Origin: Metopolophium dirhodum
Lineage: Eukaryota; Arthropoda; Insecta; Hemiptera; Aphididae
Reading direction: 5' to 3'
Length of the DNA: 64,000 bases
Assembly: GCF_019925205.1 (NCBI RefSeq)
Contig: NC_083560.1
Span: 40,904,270 to 40,968,269, forward strand
The notes beneath the pieces were generated by a model, which worked only from the letters and a program-made list of their open reading frames with translations, ran no database searches and was not told where the DNA came from. How positions within the stretch are numbered: the first letter of the stretch is position 1; every line of letters begins with the position of its first letter. The position numbers and the translations under genes were made by a program. Shown here in pieces: positions 11,701-22,225 of this stretch.

Positions 11701-12530
11701 ATGGACGTACATTAATCGGTTGTGTGGCCTAACTTGTTTTGATCTCATGATAAATCTGGTCAGTGCAAGATAGTTTATCTCCGTCTAGATGGAAGATATT
11801 TGAGTATTCCTCACATATTGGCATAAGAGATTCTCTTTCTTCTTGGTTTAGATGATCCAAATTTAATTTTTCCCTTAGGGTTTCTAAACGGCCTTGTCCG
11901 CTGATCTTTTCTGGTATGTTCTGAGTTGCATAAACATTAACTTCATCAAACTTATAGATGAATAGTAATTGATTTCGTTTGTGCTTGGGTAAGTTCCACT
12001 GAAGATTCCGTGGGATTAATCACCGCTATGAGTATCTGATTCTGGTGCACTTGGTTAACCATATTGCTACATAGGATATTCTCTGAAACCTTTTGAGCTG
12101 GGATTAAAAGTGTTTCACCCTCTTGATATTCTGTGATAGGTATTGCGATTGAAGTTTCTGTTCGAGCTTGGATTTTCATGTTATCGGTATCTGGTACTAT
12201 TAATTCGTTAGTTTGATAATTAATAATCTTATGGTTCCCTATTATAAAGGGTTTCCCTAAAATTCCATCTTGTGTAATGGGAAAGTTGGAATGTACTAAT
12301 TGAAATTCTACTTGCATCATACGCTCGCCAATTTGAATGATTATAGTTGTCCGTCCTAATGTTGGGACTAACTGTTCGTTGATGCCCTTTAAATAGTAAA
12401 TGGTATCTTCGTATACCATTACCTGATCCAAAAGTGAACAAATTTTAATTAGATTGAGATCACTTCCTGAATCCAGTAAAAATTTAGCATTGGGGTTAAT
12501 TGTCTGAGAGGTTCTGCATGTAAAAGTATT
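8790..12530 (-). pseudogene. element A pol: protease, RT, RNase H, macrodomain, integrase
   Basis: Domains in minus-strand order: retropepsin active site LLDSGSD at about 12470; reverse transcriptase 11015-11695 with FVYLDDIIIY; in-frame stop at 11015; RNase H 10646-11002 (LTCDASNFAIG, TTEKEL); another in-frame stop at 10646; NADALSR linker; macrodomain; degraded HHCC finger, where the second Cys pair is no longer CxxC; a frame change near 9640; integrase core 9234-9635 (FLDVVG, VTDCGTEF, NGRLERSH: the D,D,E residues are present); in-frame stop at 9234; C-terminal chromo-like region 8790-9215. This is a full gypsy pol with many lesions, older than element B's. Confidence 0.8.
9848..10261 (-). 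other. TARG1/OARD1-like macrodomain in element A pol
   Basis: Between RNase H and the integrase finger lies a ~138-residue domain resembling the cellular ADP-ribose glycohydrolase TARG1/OARD1: GNIFDSKPTTSIAHCVSTDF, RGIALQMRRKFGQVDQL, FYLLTKEHHWQKSTY, then GREADGLQWE. The Lys in LLTKE and the Asp in READG correspond to the catalytic Lys84 and Asp125 of human TARG1, and they are 41 residues apart, as in the human enzyme. The Gly-Cys-Gly loop of TARG1 is altered here (GREAD), so activity is doubtful. Element B has a better preserved copy. The family assignment rests on motif recall, with no database search run. Confidence 0.75.
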
Positions 12531-12547
12531 ATCTGTTAAATTTGACT

Positions 12548-13352
12548 TTAATGTGAAGATTCTGGAAATGATATGGTGGCGCTTTTTATGCTCCCTACCG
12601 GACGTCCGCCGGAAGCGCCCGGTTGATTTTGGTTTTCCGAAGTCTCTGCTTGAGCTGCTTCATTCCTTTTCCCGGTAACATATTTTAATTTCCGGCATAC
12701 ATCTTTTGTGTGCCCCGGTTTTTTACAGTACTGGCACGTGATAGTGTTCACTGTAGCTTTGGAGGTTCCGTGTGGCGTTCTGGAATTTTTTGATTGATTT
12801 CTGTTGTTACCTCGGTTGGATCTACAATCGCGGGCCCAATGTCCTAATTTATTGCAAATGTTGCAAGAACCATTTGGCTTTTTCGTTGCCACCGAGTTTC
12901 CTTTGTACAGTTTCTTGGATTCTTCGGATGACATCCTAATCCGTTCTTCCTCTCGGGCGGCTTGTATTGCCTTATCTAAAGTAAGCGGGTTTCTTGCCTT
13001 AATGTAGTCCTTTAGATTTCCCAAACCTACCATAAAGACTTGAATTACCTGTCTCTTAATAGAAATTTCCATCGCTTGAGCAATTTCTGGTGAAAAGTCT
13101 GCAGTTTCCTGTTCAATGATAAGATTTTGTAAAGCTTCTATTCTCATCTTCACCATTTTTTTGTTTGATGGCGTACAATTCTAAAAATAGATGTTGTGTG
13201 GTTCGCTTGGGTTCTAGACTTGTTTTAAGTGTTTCTCGTAATTCTTCCCATGTGTCGAATGTTTTAAACTTTGTTACCTGCCTCGCTTTCCCGGTTAACC
13301 TGGTTTGGATTGCCTGAAGCAGTCGTGGAATCGCCGGTTCCACTACACATGA
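12548..13352 (-). pseudogene. element A gag, middle and C-terminal part
   Basis: Two frames joined by a frame change near 13113-13156 match element B gag residues from about 215 to the nucleocapsid: RLLQAIQTRLTGKARQ, the LEPKRTTQHLF segment, IKARNPLTLDKAIQAAREEE, and two zinc knuckles (CNICNKLGHWARDC and CQYCKKPGHTKDVC). Gag forms the particle and binds RNA through the knuckles. The upstream end is fused in frame to element B's env (see 13113-13862). The N-terminal gag part lies at 20728-21263. Confidence 0.75.
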
Positions 13353-13862
13353 CACAACATGTGCTAGATCTTCAATGTTTTTGTAAAAGAATTCTGCATC
13401 TTGATCAGAGCAAACTCCAAAAAGAATGTTTGCTAGTCTTCCTACTGCATTTATCAACCCGCGGGGTTGTCGATTTGGATGTTCAGAAGTTCTGTGGTTT
13501 GACCCAAGGATTCGTATGACAGAATTGAAATTTGATTCAATTTCTTGCATGAACGGAAACGTGGATTGTATGAAATCCGTACACGCACTAGTTAAGATCG
13601 AGTCCTCTCTTTTTTTCAGTTGAATACAAACGTCTCCCGTTTGATCATGGAATTTCTGGAGTATTTGGTACTTCATGTAATAAGTTGTCAGATTTACGTA
13701 AGTGATGAAATCCCAATTTGTGTAAGATATGCGAAGAGGTCCCATTGCTTCAAAGTATAAGCCTGATGAGTTCTGGAATGAAGTAACTTGAAAACGTCCG
13801 CTCTGAGAGTTTGAAAGTCCACAACATAACAGTGAGATTCTGAAACACAATTTAGATTTCAT
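13113..13862 (-). pseudogene. chimeric ORF: element B env N-terminus fused to element A gag
   Basis: This ORF is open for 249 codons. Residues 1 to about 170 are the start of an errantivirus-like envelope protein: a hydrophobic N-terminus, then RQPR followed by GLINAVG as cleavage site and fusion peptide. From about residue 172 (position about 13350) it becomes gag-like (RLLQAIQTRLTGKARQ, and so on). The env start overlaps the end of element B integrase by four bases (13859-13862). The fusion is best explained by a deletion that removed B's env C-terminus, B's 3' LTR and a piece of A's gag. A functional new fusion protein is unlikely, because the gag half shifts frame and stops. Confidence 0.75.
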
Positions 13863-16800
13863 TCATGAAACTTCTTCAATAGATTTTTGTGCAATTTTAC
13901 ATGTTTATTTTTTTTTAATATGGTCACATTCGGAGAGTCTGTATTAGTTTCCACCACTGTGAATGGTCCTAACCACTTAGGTGCTAATTTTCCTTTAATT
14001 GCTTTTTCTTGCACTATGACTTTATCACCTACCTTGATTTGCAATGGTACTGCTGTACGATCATATCGCTCCTGCGATTTGTGTTTTGATTTCATTTGTT
14101 GCTCTGTTACCATCTGATGCGTTTCTTGCATAAGACGTTTCATTTCATATTGGTAGTCTTGATAGTTATACTGAGGTTCTGGCTTACGACTTATAGAATT
14201 TGGTATTGATAACGGATATCCATACACGACTTCATGTGGTTGAAACCCTGTGGAGGTGTGTACTGAAGAATTATGACAGTACATGGCATAAGGAACATAT
14301 ACATCCCAGTTTTGCGGATTTTTTCCAGAGTAGTTCCGCAAATATTCACCAAGGGTTCTATGACTTCTCTCTAAACTACCATTACTCTGAGGATGATACG
14401 GAGTAGTTGAAGTTTGAGAGATCTTCAAGAGTTTGCATACTTCTTTAAAAACCTTACTAAGGAATTAGGTTCCACAGTCCGTCACTAGAGATTCTGGTTG
14501 TCCATGCAGACATACAAATTGAGTAACAAAATGCTGTGCGACGGTGTTTGCTTCATGATCCTTCATTTCACAGACACAAGTGAACTTTGAAAAATCATCG
14601 ATCAGAGTTAATATATACGAATTCCCGTGGTAAGACTTGTTGAGAGGCCCTACAATGTCCATGAATACTTTTTCGAATGGTTTCGAAGCAGTAGTTGTTA
14701 TCACCATAGGTTCCCTGATGGTCTGGTTTGGAGTTTTGTTGATCTGACATACAGGACATTTCTTTATGTATTTCCGGATTTGTGCTCTCATGCCCTGCCA
14801 TTGGTATTGTTGTGCAATTTTGTGGTATGTGCGCGTTACACCTTGATGTCCACCAAGAGGATTTTCATGAAATTCCTGGATGATCTGCAGTTTGCTATCT
14901 GCCGTTAACTCATCGCGGGTGTATATCTGAATATACACAGGAGAGTCACGGAAGATATACCTTAATATATTTTGTACGACTTCCCACTTCAGTCCATCTA
15001 GGTCGCAACCTAGACATGGACAAGCGAGCTGTGTAACTTTATACTTGACACAGATTGACTTGAGGTTCTGCAGACTTTGAAAGAGAATTTCATAACTTGT
15101 TCTTTGCCAGAAAAATTCTTTTGTGATTATATAAAACACCTGATGATTGTTCACATTAATTGCAATCTCTGTTGTTTGGCATTTTTGTCGACGGAGTTCA
15201 TTAACTTTTCCAAATCGGTTTCGGAATTCGAATGCAATTCCTTTTATCGATTTAAAATCTGCCGATACACGATGAGCTAATGAGATTCCAACATCTACGG
15301 AAAACAGATCTCCTGTTTTCTCGGCAATGTTCTTCGTAGGACCCAGCTTAGTTTCATCTGCTTTCAGAAATGCTTGATAACCAACATCACCTTCGCCCTT
15401 CGATTCTAAGTCTAGGTGTTCGTTATCTACTAATTGTAAAGAGGTTCCTTGAGTTTCTGGAGGTTCTGACTGGTTGTGATGTCCCAACGAGGTTTGAGCT
15501 CTTGTAGTTACTATTTGAATACGACTCAGTGCGTCTGCATTGGTATTATTCACTCCTGGTTTGTAATGAATAGTATACTGGTACTCTTCAAGCTTCAAAC
15601 GCCATCGAGTTAAACGTGATCCCGGGTCTGTAATATTGAATAACCAAACCAATGCACGATGGTCCGTTATTACGTTAAAATGCTGTCCAAAAAGGTACGG
15701 CCTAAATACTTTTATTCCCCATACAATACTAGTTAGCTCTTTTTCCGTAGTGTTGTAGTTGATTTCAGCCTTGTTTAGTGTCCTTGATGCGAAGGCTATT
15801 GATAAGTCCTTTCTAATAGGTCCTTGAGACAGAATACAGCCTATAGCGTAGTTGCTTGCATCACACGTTAGATTAAATGGCTTCTGGAAATCTGGGTATT
15901 GTAGAATCGGAGCTTGAGTGAGGAGGTTCTTCAATGTTTCAAATGATTCTTGACATAAATCGCTCCATTTATAAGGAACGTCCTTTTTTAACAATGAGGT
16001 CAGTGGCTTAGCAATCTGCCCGTAGTTTCTGATGAATCTTCTGTAGTAACCTGATAGTCCTAGATAAGACTTGACCTCTTTCACATTTCTCGGAATTGGA
16101 AATTGTTTCACACAACTTATTTTCTGAGGATCTGGCTTGACTCCTTCGTCAATGATTTGATGTCCGAGATAATTAACTTCTTTTCGGAGAAATTCGCACT
16201 TCAGTGGTTGAAGTTTGAGATTATATTGGCGGAGTCTCTGAAAAATCTCGGTGATTTTCTGTGAATGATCATTTAGATCTTTTGCATAGATGATGATATC
16301 ATCTAGATATACGAATGCTTTGATTCCATTTATACCGATCAAAACTTTATTCATGAGCCTCTGGAAGGTTCCTGAAGCTCCCTTCAAACCAAATGGCATT
16401 CGTTCAAATTCGAAATGTCCCTGGTCTGTAGAGAACGCCGTTTTGCTACGGTCGGAGGGATCCATCAAAATTTGGTGGTACCCATGGGCTAAATCCAAGG
16501 TACTGTAATATTTTGACCTGCCTAGTTGGTCCAAAATATCCACAATATTTGTAAGTGGGAAAGCATCTCCTATCGTGACCTCGTTCAGTCGGCGAAAATC
16601 CACACAGACGTGGTATTTAACCTGGCCATTGACGTCGGGTTTCTTCGGGACTACTAAGAGTGGAGCGTTCCAAGGTGATTCACTAGCTGTAATCACACCT
16701 TCCCGTTCGAGGGCCTCCATCTGGTCCGTAATTTCCTGTCTATGCCTTTGTGGTAACCGGTAGGGCTTCACGTGAATTGGTGAAATCGCTTCTGAGGTTT

Positions 16801-19048
16801 TGATCCTGTGCGTCACCGCTGTAGTTGCTGATACTCGATCTCTTTCTAAAAAGAATATGTCTGAGTAGTCTTGACAGATGGCCACTAATGATTCCTTTTC
16901 TTCAGAATTCAGATGATCGGTTCTAAGTGCTCCTTCCAGTTGTTTCAGTCGACTACTGCTTGCATGAGGTTCTTCCTGTCGATCCATGACTTGTACCGAA
17001 TGGATCAAAGCTTCCCTGAACTGCTCGTGGACCAGTTCCTTTAAATTTGGCGTCTTTAGCCTAATCGCTTCTTCACTAGGGTTGATGAATGTGGCTAACA
17101 CCCTTTTGTTTTGTACTTTGGTTACGGCGTTGCTGCAAGTGACTGATTTCGTGATTTCTTGACATTCGATTATGATGATTTCGTCTTCTGCGAGATTCCC
17201 TGCTTCTATTCCTACAAGGGTTTCAGTGCGGGGTTGTAGCACTATTTCAGCCCCGTCAGGAATGATAACTTCATTAGTCTGATAATTCAGAATGATTTTG
17301 TTTTCCACCATAAATAGACGTCCATGGATACCATCATTGGGGATCGGGAATGCAGAATGGATTACTTGGAACATTGCAACTATAATTTTATCCTCGATAT
17401 ATAGTTCAAGTTGTGTTTGTCCAAGTGTGTGTACTATCTGGTCATTAATGCCCTTCAGGTGATATATAACGTCTTCATACACGATTGTCTGATCCGCGAG
17501 AGAAGATATTTTTATTAGATTAAGCTCACTCCCAGAGTCTAGAAGTAGCTTTGATTTTTTGCTGATGGTCTGTTCGATATAGCAGGTTAGATGATCTTGA
17601 TCTAATTCTGCTTTGAAGTAGTGGATTTGGCGTTGCCGGTGTTTTTTAACTCGCTCACCGGGCGCCCACCGCTTGCGGCCGGTTGCTGCTGGTTTTCCTG
17701 CTGGTTGCCTTCCTTTTTTGTAGTTTATATAATTCCTTTTAAGACAATCTTTCAACAGGTGTCCTGGCTTTTTACAATAGTTGCATTCAATGCTTCTAAT
17801 TTGTGCCGTTGTGGAAGAAGGTCTTGAGTTTGTCGTTGTCAGTTTGCTTCTGCAATCCTTTGCCATATGACCAACTTTACTACAGTGGAAACATGTGGGT
17901 TTCTTCGTGGGTTGGTTTGGCGCTCCATATAGCTTCTTTGTCGCTTCTTGTGAGTTTCTGACCCGTTCTTCTTCCCTTGCTGCTTGTATGGCCTTGTCTA
18001 AAGTTAACGGATTCCTGGCCTTGATGAAGTCTTTTAGAGGTCCTAGTCCCTCTACGAATACTTGAATGCTTTGCCTCTTGATACTTGCTCCTAGCGCTTG
18101 AGCTACCTCCCAACTGTGCCCACTTGTCTCTTGTTCTATGATAAGTGTTTGGAGTTGCTCAATCCTATTTGCGTAGTTAGTTACGTCTTCTCCGATTTTC
18201 TGTCTGGTTGAATACAATTCTGAGAATAGATAAGTGGTCGTCCTCTGCGGTTCCAATGCAGATTTCAACGCTTCCTTTAGTTCAGTCCAATGTCTTATTT
18301 CCTTAAACTTGACTGCCTGACGGGCTTTCCCTGTCAGTCTAACTTGGATACCTTGGAGAAGTCGAGCCTGTACATGGTCATGTGCGCATGCTAACGCGAA
18401 CTCGCATTTTTCCAAGAATATCTCCAATTCCTCCTGCTTGTCTCCACTGAACGAGCCTGGCAAGAGTTTTAGAGCGGCCTCCAGTCCTATTGTCTCTCCT
18501 TTTGATCCGAATGAATATCGTACACCGGATGGATCTGGATTTTCTTCGATTACTTGAGGATTTGTTATCGTTTGAGTGTCTACATTTGATGGTCCTTCAG
18601 AATTTACCATGCCGCTTTGCTGGTTATTACTGGTACCACCCTGTGTTTGAGCTGTTTCCTGAGTACCTGGATTCATGGTTTGGTCACTAGAGTTAAGAGG
18701 AGGGGAGGTTATATTCTGATCTAAAAGATTTTCTTCAATGGATTGGTCTAGGATATTAAGGTTGAGTCGATATTCTGCTTCCCCCAAAACGGTATCTACT
18801 TCCCCCAAAAATACTGAGACGTTATGTATTAACTCTGAATTATGGTCTATTAATACGCCAGTTCTGATGAAGATGTTATCAGTACTGATATTCCCAATAG
18901 AACGTTCGGATGTCGGATTTTCTGGATTTGAGAATCGTATTGGTAAACTTACACGAGGGGTAGGACTTGGCGGTACTATTGGATTACTCGATTCGTTATC
19001 TGAATTTGGGGTTGACCTATCTGAATCGTTTTCTGATTTTCCACTCAT
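13859..19048 (-). pseudogene. element B gag-pro-pol polyprotein with macrodomain, one nonsense codon
   Basis: A single frame runs 1,527 codons from ATG 19048 to an in-frame TAA at 14465-14467, then continues in the same frame to 13859. Approximate residue positions: gag 1-480, with zinc knuckles at 386-399 and 422-435; protease LLDSGSE near 503; reverse transcriptase with YLDD at 914-917; RNase H with TCDAS near 1060; macrodomain 1240-1385; integrase HHCC finger (CPVC) near 1430; integrase core from about 1460, with the second catalytic Asp in the last codons before the stop; the Glu and C-terminal region lie after it. Most errantiviruses need a frameshift between gag and pol, and here they share one frame. 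The stop falls directly after the DCGT motif, so an integrase without its catalytic Glu would be made. Confidence 0.85.
14894..15331 (-). other. TARG1/OARD1-like macrodomain in element B pol
   Basis: Residues ~1240-1385 of the polyprotein lie between the RNase H/NADALSR linker and the integrase finger. Motifs in order: GDLFSVDVGISLAHRVSADF, GIAFEFRNRFGKVNELRRQ, FYIITKEFFWQRTSY, CPCLGCDLDGLKWE, VYIQIYTR. These match, in order and spacing, the whole fold of human TARG1/OARD1, which hydrolyses ADP-ribose esters on acidic side chains and deacylates O-acetyl-ADP-ribose. Lys1310 and Asp1351 correspond to catalytic Lys84 and Asp125; both pairs are 41 residues apart. The domain is intact and in frame. 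A role in removing host ADP-ribosylation is inference. Confidence 0.8.
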
Positions 19049-20353
19049 TAACTACTTAGCTACTTGACTGATACTTAATAAATTGCTGAATTGACATGCA
19101 CAAGTGTGTGTATTTACATGCAATTATACAACACTGCTAAGGTTAACTACGATATTAATATTATATTAATACAATACTACGGATTTATGATTCTGAATCA
19201 TACATTTAAAAAAAAAAGAAAACATAGTTATCAGTTAGTACGGAGTGCAGTACTGATGACCTATCACTTAATCAAGATACGGTTACAGTTTTTTTTTTTT
19301 TTTCTTTTTAAATTTAATTTTGTTTATTTTTTTACTCACAGTATCGCAGTTACAATGATCCTTGCCATGGTTTTTTTTTTTATATTTACTGATTTTTATT
19401 ATTTTTTTTTTTCTTCTACGGGATGCTCTGGATGGTCTGCACGGGTTTTCGGCTTGGCTTGAATTGAATTCCTTGACTGTTAACGACGACTTTCCTCTTC
19501 GACTGCGCTTGTGGAATTGAAGTTCGCTAGCCCCGAAACTGCTGGCGCGGGGACCACTACACCCTGTGGGTTTCTATGATAATACTAGTAAAGTATAATT
19601 TTATTTCACGTGTCAATGAACACGGCGCACTCGTGTAGTATATTTATATAAATAATATATACTACTATAGCGACGACCCGTGCGAAATATTTACGAAAAC
19701 TGAGAGCGCGCGTAATATTAACGTATATGATAATACGATATAGATATATTATATATACGTAATACGACGGCGGTGGCCCACACTGCTTGATACTACTAGA
19801 CGGCAGTATTTGTTTACAAACACGACGTTACGGCGACTATATTATAATATATATGTATTTATACACACGGCGGTGGCACAGACGTTCGGTTTCGTTAGTA
19901 CGCACGGCGGATGCGTGCGTGCGTAAGTGAGTGTCGTCTGATTCGGCGGCACTATCGACACGGCGGCGGCGGCGCGTGTATTATGATATATTATAAGTCG
20001 TTTTTGTGTGTGTCAATAAATTGACCTTCGGTTTCAGCGGTAACACGTACAACGGACGCGGCGGCGTTGATGCTCGTATTACAGGTTCGCGTTCGCGTGC
20101 GTGCGTGCGCTACTAACCATTCGTTCGGGCGGCGCTACTGCGTGTTCCCTCTCCTTGTCTTGTACACTGAGTTCCTGTACACCTCGATGTTTTGGATTTT
20201 CTGGACACTTCGGATTTTCTTCTTCAGATTTTCTTCTTTAGATTTTCTTCTTCAGATTTTCTTCTTCACTTAATTATATTAAAAGCATAGATTTACTTTA
20301 ACTCGAAATCACACGACATTTACTAACTTATTGTTTAACGAACTGGAATCTAC
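19049..20353 (-). other. 1.3-kb leader of element B between primer-binding site and gag
   Basis: No coding sequence is apparent. The leader mixes AT-rich runs with CpG/CGG-rich patches (about 19900-20120) and a pyrimidine-rich minisatellite of GATTTTCTTCTT-like units at 20210-20270. Leaders of this length are long for a gypsy element. Retroelement packaging signals or a captured host fragment are possible, but neither can be shown. It is repeated at 23168-24472. Confidence 0.55.
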
Positions 20354-20373
20354 GGATCCCACCGCTGCCACCA
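20354..20373 (-). promoter_or_regulatory. primer-binding site of element B, tRNA-Leu type
   Basis: Minus-strand TGGTGGCAGCGGTGGGATCC starts five bases inside the LTR end. Its first 18 bases are complementary to the 3' end (…CCCACCGCTGCCA-CCA) that I recall for metazoan tRNA-Leu (UAG/AAG). Reverse transcription would start here from that tRNA. It is repeated at 24473-24492. Confidence 0.75.
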
Positions 20374-20377
20374 AAAA

Positions 20378-20727
20378 TGTTATGGACGTCTCCAAAACCG
20401 AGTTTGTTCGCTAATAAGAAATACGTGGTGTAGGAGTTATCACTAATACTTTATTAATATAATCAGTTGTACAGAATACTTAGATTTAAATAATTAGACT
20501 TAAAAGATTAACAGAGGTTCTGCTCGATGGTCTGACAGTACAACACTAACTCTTATACAGACAGCGAGACACGGTAGGGGCTCGCTCGGGCTCAAAACTG
20601 TCCACACAGCGAATTCCCTTAGCCCGTGTGACTCTGCCTGTTCACATATTAATATGCTTACACACTATTCTATATAATACTATTACTATATCTTATACTG
20701 CGTATAGCATATAGACAGGGGTTCACA
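20378..20727 (-). repeat. 5' LTR of element B, copy 1
   Basis: 350 bp, starting TGTGAACCCCTG and ending CCATAACA on the minus strand, so it has the usual TG...CA ends. It is followed by four bases and the primer-binding site. An AATAAA polyadenylation signal lies at 20450-20455 (minus strand). The LTR starts inside element A's gag reading frame. Confidence 0.8.
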
Positions 20728-21263
20728 ACAATGATTTCCTGAATCTTTAGATCAATTAATTGGCTTAAATCTGGATTATTTGAAATGTCTGTGTTCAACT
20801 GTGGTCCTAGTGCACCACTCTCTGTTGGTTGATTTTTATCTCCCATTATTTCCAATGGTTTTTGATTTACAAAAAGCTTAATTCCTTGGTTTGTCGATTC
20901 AACTGTGTCGTTTGAAGATCAGTCTAATAGTTTTTCTTGATTGGTCTGTAGAATTGTTGTGTTTTGGGAATTTTCTGAATTTTCTGTTGAAGTGGTTTCG
21001 AAGGCGACGTGAATTAAACTTTTGTCTATTTCCCTAAGTTCTTCGTTAACTTCGGCTAAAAGACTATTTGTTGCTACAGACAAATCCGCCTCCTTAATAA
21101 GTAAATGGTCGACGGAAAGTTCGTGTATTTGACGCTCGGAATTTGGATTGTCGGGATTGGAGCACCTTACAGGTAAACTTACTCTTGGTGTAGGGGTAGG
21201 GGTATCAATAACGGACGTGTTAGCCCCCTTGGTGGTTGAATCCTCCCCCGAATTTGCGCTCAT
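20728..21263 (-). pseudogene. gag N-terminus of element A, copy 1
   Basis: The start ATG at 21263 opens a frame of 114 codons to a TGA at 20919-20921. The same frame then stays open to the element B LTR at 20727. The residues PTPRVSLPVRCSNPDNPNSE match the homologous start of element B gag (PTPRVSLPIRFSNPENPTSE). The gag is cut by the element B LTR and continues, in part, at 13352. No LTR or primer-binding site is visible upstream (21264-21478). Confidence 0.7.
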
Positions 21264-21478
21264 TAAAGTTTGCCTAAGAGTTTCCTAAAAGGTTTATTCT
21301 CTAATCGTAAAGAGATATAAAAAAAAAAGAATTCGGAATAAGAAACACTGAGAACATGTGTTTACAAAGAAATACCTTTTTTCTACCATAGGTTTATGTT
21401 AATATACGATGTATAATAATTTATTATCCTATGTTTGTAAAAAAAAAAAATATTTAACTATAAACAGAGCTGAAAACT

Positions 21479-22204
21479 TTGACTGGAAACACAACTTTAC
21501 TATCCACAAATTATTTTCCGTCTCTTAACGTTTACGAGGATTCGGAAATAGCTTTGTTATGTTTAAAAACGCGAAATTTATTTCCAAACATAAATTCAAC
21601 TAATAACCGCCTGGAGATAGATGTAATTCCCTCATTAAATCATGCACATAAACTAAAAACGTTTATATTTGTTTTGGAAGAAGGATGTTATGAAATCGAA
21701 GATATTAACAACAAAATTAAGAAAGAATTATTTCACTTCAATAATGAATCCAGAACACAGCTAACATTCAACGTATCTATTGATCCCGTAGATTTTAGAA
21801 CATACATTAAATGTAATGGAAAACTAAAGTTAAATATTCCAAACAGTATAGCATCTGTTTTTGGATTTGCAAAGAAAACCTATGATCCAATGCATGAAGC
21901 TCTTCGGTCGGGAAAAGCTGCTAATTTAAACACAATTAACTCTATAAAAGTAATGTGTAATATTGCTCATGGGTCATTCGACAACCGACTTCAAAGTCAT
22001 TCAATATATGAGTTTTTCCCTAGTGGGAGAACTGGCTCGAAAGTAGTTCAGTCACCACCAAATTTGATATATTACAGATTAAACAAAACAGCCATTAATT
22101 CAATAACTGTGCAGTTAGTTGATCAAAACAATAATCCGATCGATAACTTGAATGAGTCATTGACAGTTGTTCTACATATAAAACGTCACGAGTCTCATTA
22201 TTAA
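21479..22204 (+). CDS. putative minor virion protein 1 of a Polinton/adintovirus-like element
   Basis: 241 codons, homologous along its whole length to the next ORF (shared features: TGN-T-LS-NYFP, EEGCYEI, NTINSIKVMCNIA, LQSHSIYEFFPS, VQLVDQ). The HSIYEFFP segment and the VQLVDQ-type C-terminus belong to a family I recall next to double-jelly-roll capsid genes in Polinton/adintovirus-like loci of invertebrates, where a penton or other minor capsid role is suspected. There is no ATG. The frame opens with TTG after a stop at 21461-21463, and AACAG at 21462-21466 could be a splice acceptor. It may therefore lack its true first codons, or start in an upstream exon. The family assignment is from recall and the function is inference. 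Confidence 0.5.
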   Translation: MTGNTTLLSTNYFPSLNVYEDSEIALLCLKTRNLFPNINSTNNRLEIDVIPSLNHAHKLKTFIFVLEEGCYEIEDINNKIKKELFHFNNESRTQLTFNVSIDPVDFRTYIKCNGKLKLNIPNSIASVFGFAKKTYDPMHEALRSGKAANLNTINSIKVMCNIAHGSFDNRLQSHSIYEFFPSGRTGSKVVQSPPNLIYYRLNKTAINSITVQLVDQNNNPIDNLNESLTVVLHIKRHESHY

Positions 22205-22225
22205 ATTTATATCTCAGATAGCAGG

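Larger units (their letters stand above)
13350..20727 (-). mobile_element. element B: env-bearing Ty3/gypsy (errantivirus-like), 3'-deleted
   Basis: On the minus strand from 20727: 5' LTR (350 bp), primer-binding site, a 1.3-kb leader, one continuous gag-pro-pol frame, integrase C-terminus, and an env start that overlaps pol. The element ends abruptly within env at about 13350, so no 3' LTR or target duplication can be checked. Its left neighbour is element A gag and its 5' LTR starts inside A's gag, so B is nested in A. It is much better preserved than A: one nonsense codon in more than 5 kb of coding sequence. Confidence 0.8.
6579..21263 (-). mobile_element. element A: env-bearing Ty3/gypsy (errantivirus-like), split by element B
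   Basis: Minus-strand order, with transcription running leftwards: gag N-terminus 20728-21263; element B insertion 13350-20727; rest of gag, 12548-13352; protease, RT/RNase H, macrodomain and integrase, about 8790-12530; env 6899-8784; polypurine tract 6806-6816; 3' LTR ending at 6805. No 5' LTR is visible right of 21263, where sequence passes within about 200 bp into capsid-type genes, so A is 5'-truncated. All its genes carry stops or frameshifts. A's gag N-terminus and B's gag are clearly homologous (shared PTPRVSLP segment), so A and B belong to one family. That the gag piece at 20.7 kb and the rest at 13 kb are one element is inference from their fit. Confidence 0.7.

Noticed and set aside
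19091..19462. 123-codon ORF (and its copy at 23210)
   Set aside because: Low-complexity Phe/Tyr-rich translation of T-runs in the retroelement leader.
20670..20855. 61-codon ORF as a separate gene
   Set aside because: It is element A gag continuing in frame past a stop and running into the element B LTR.
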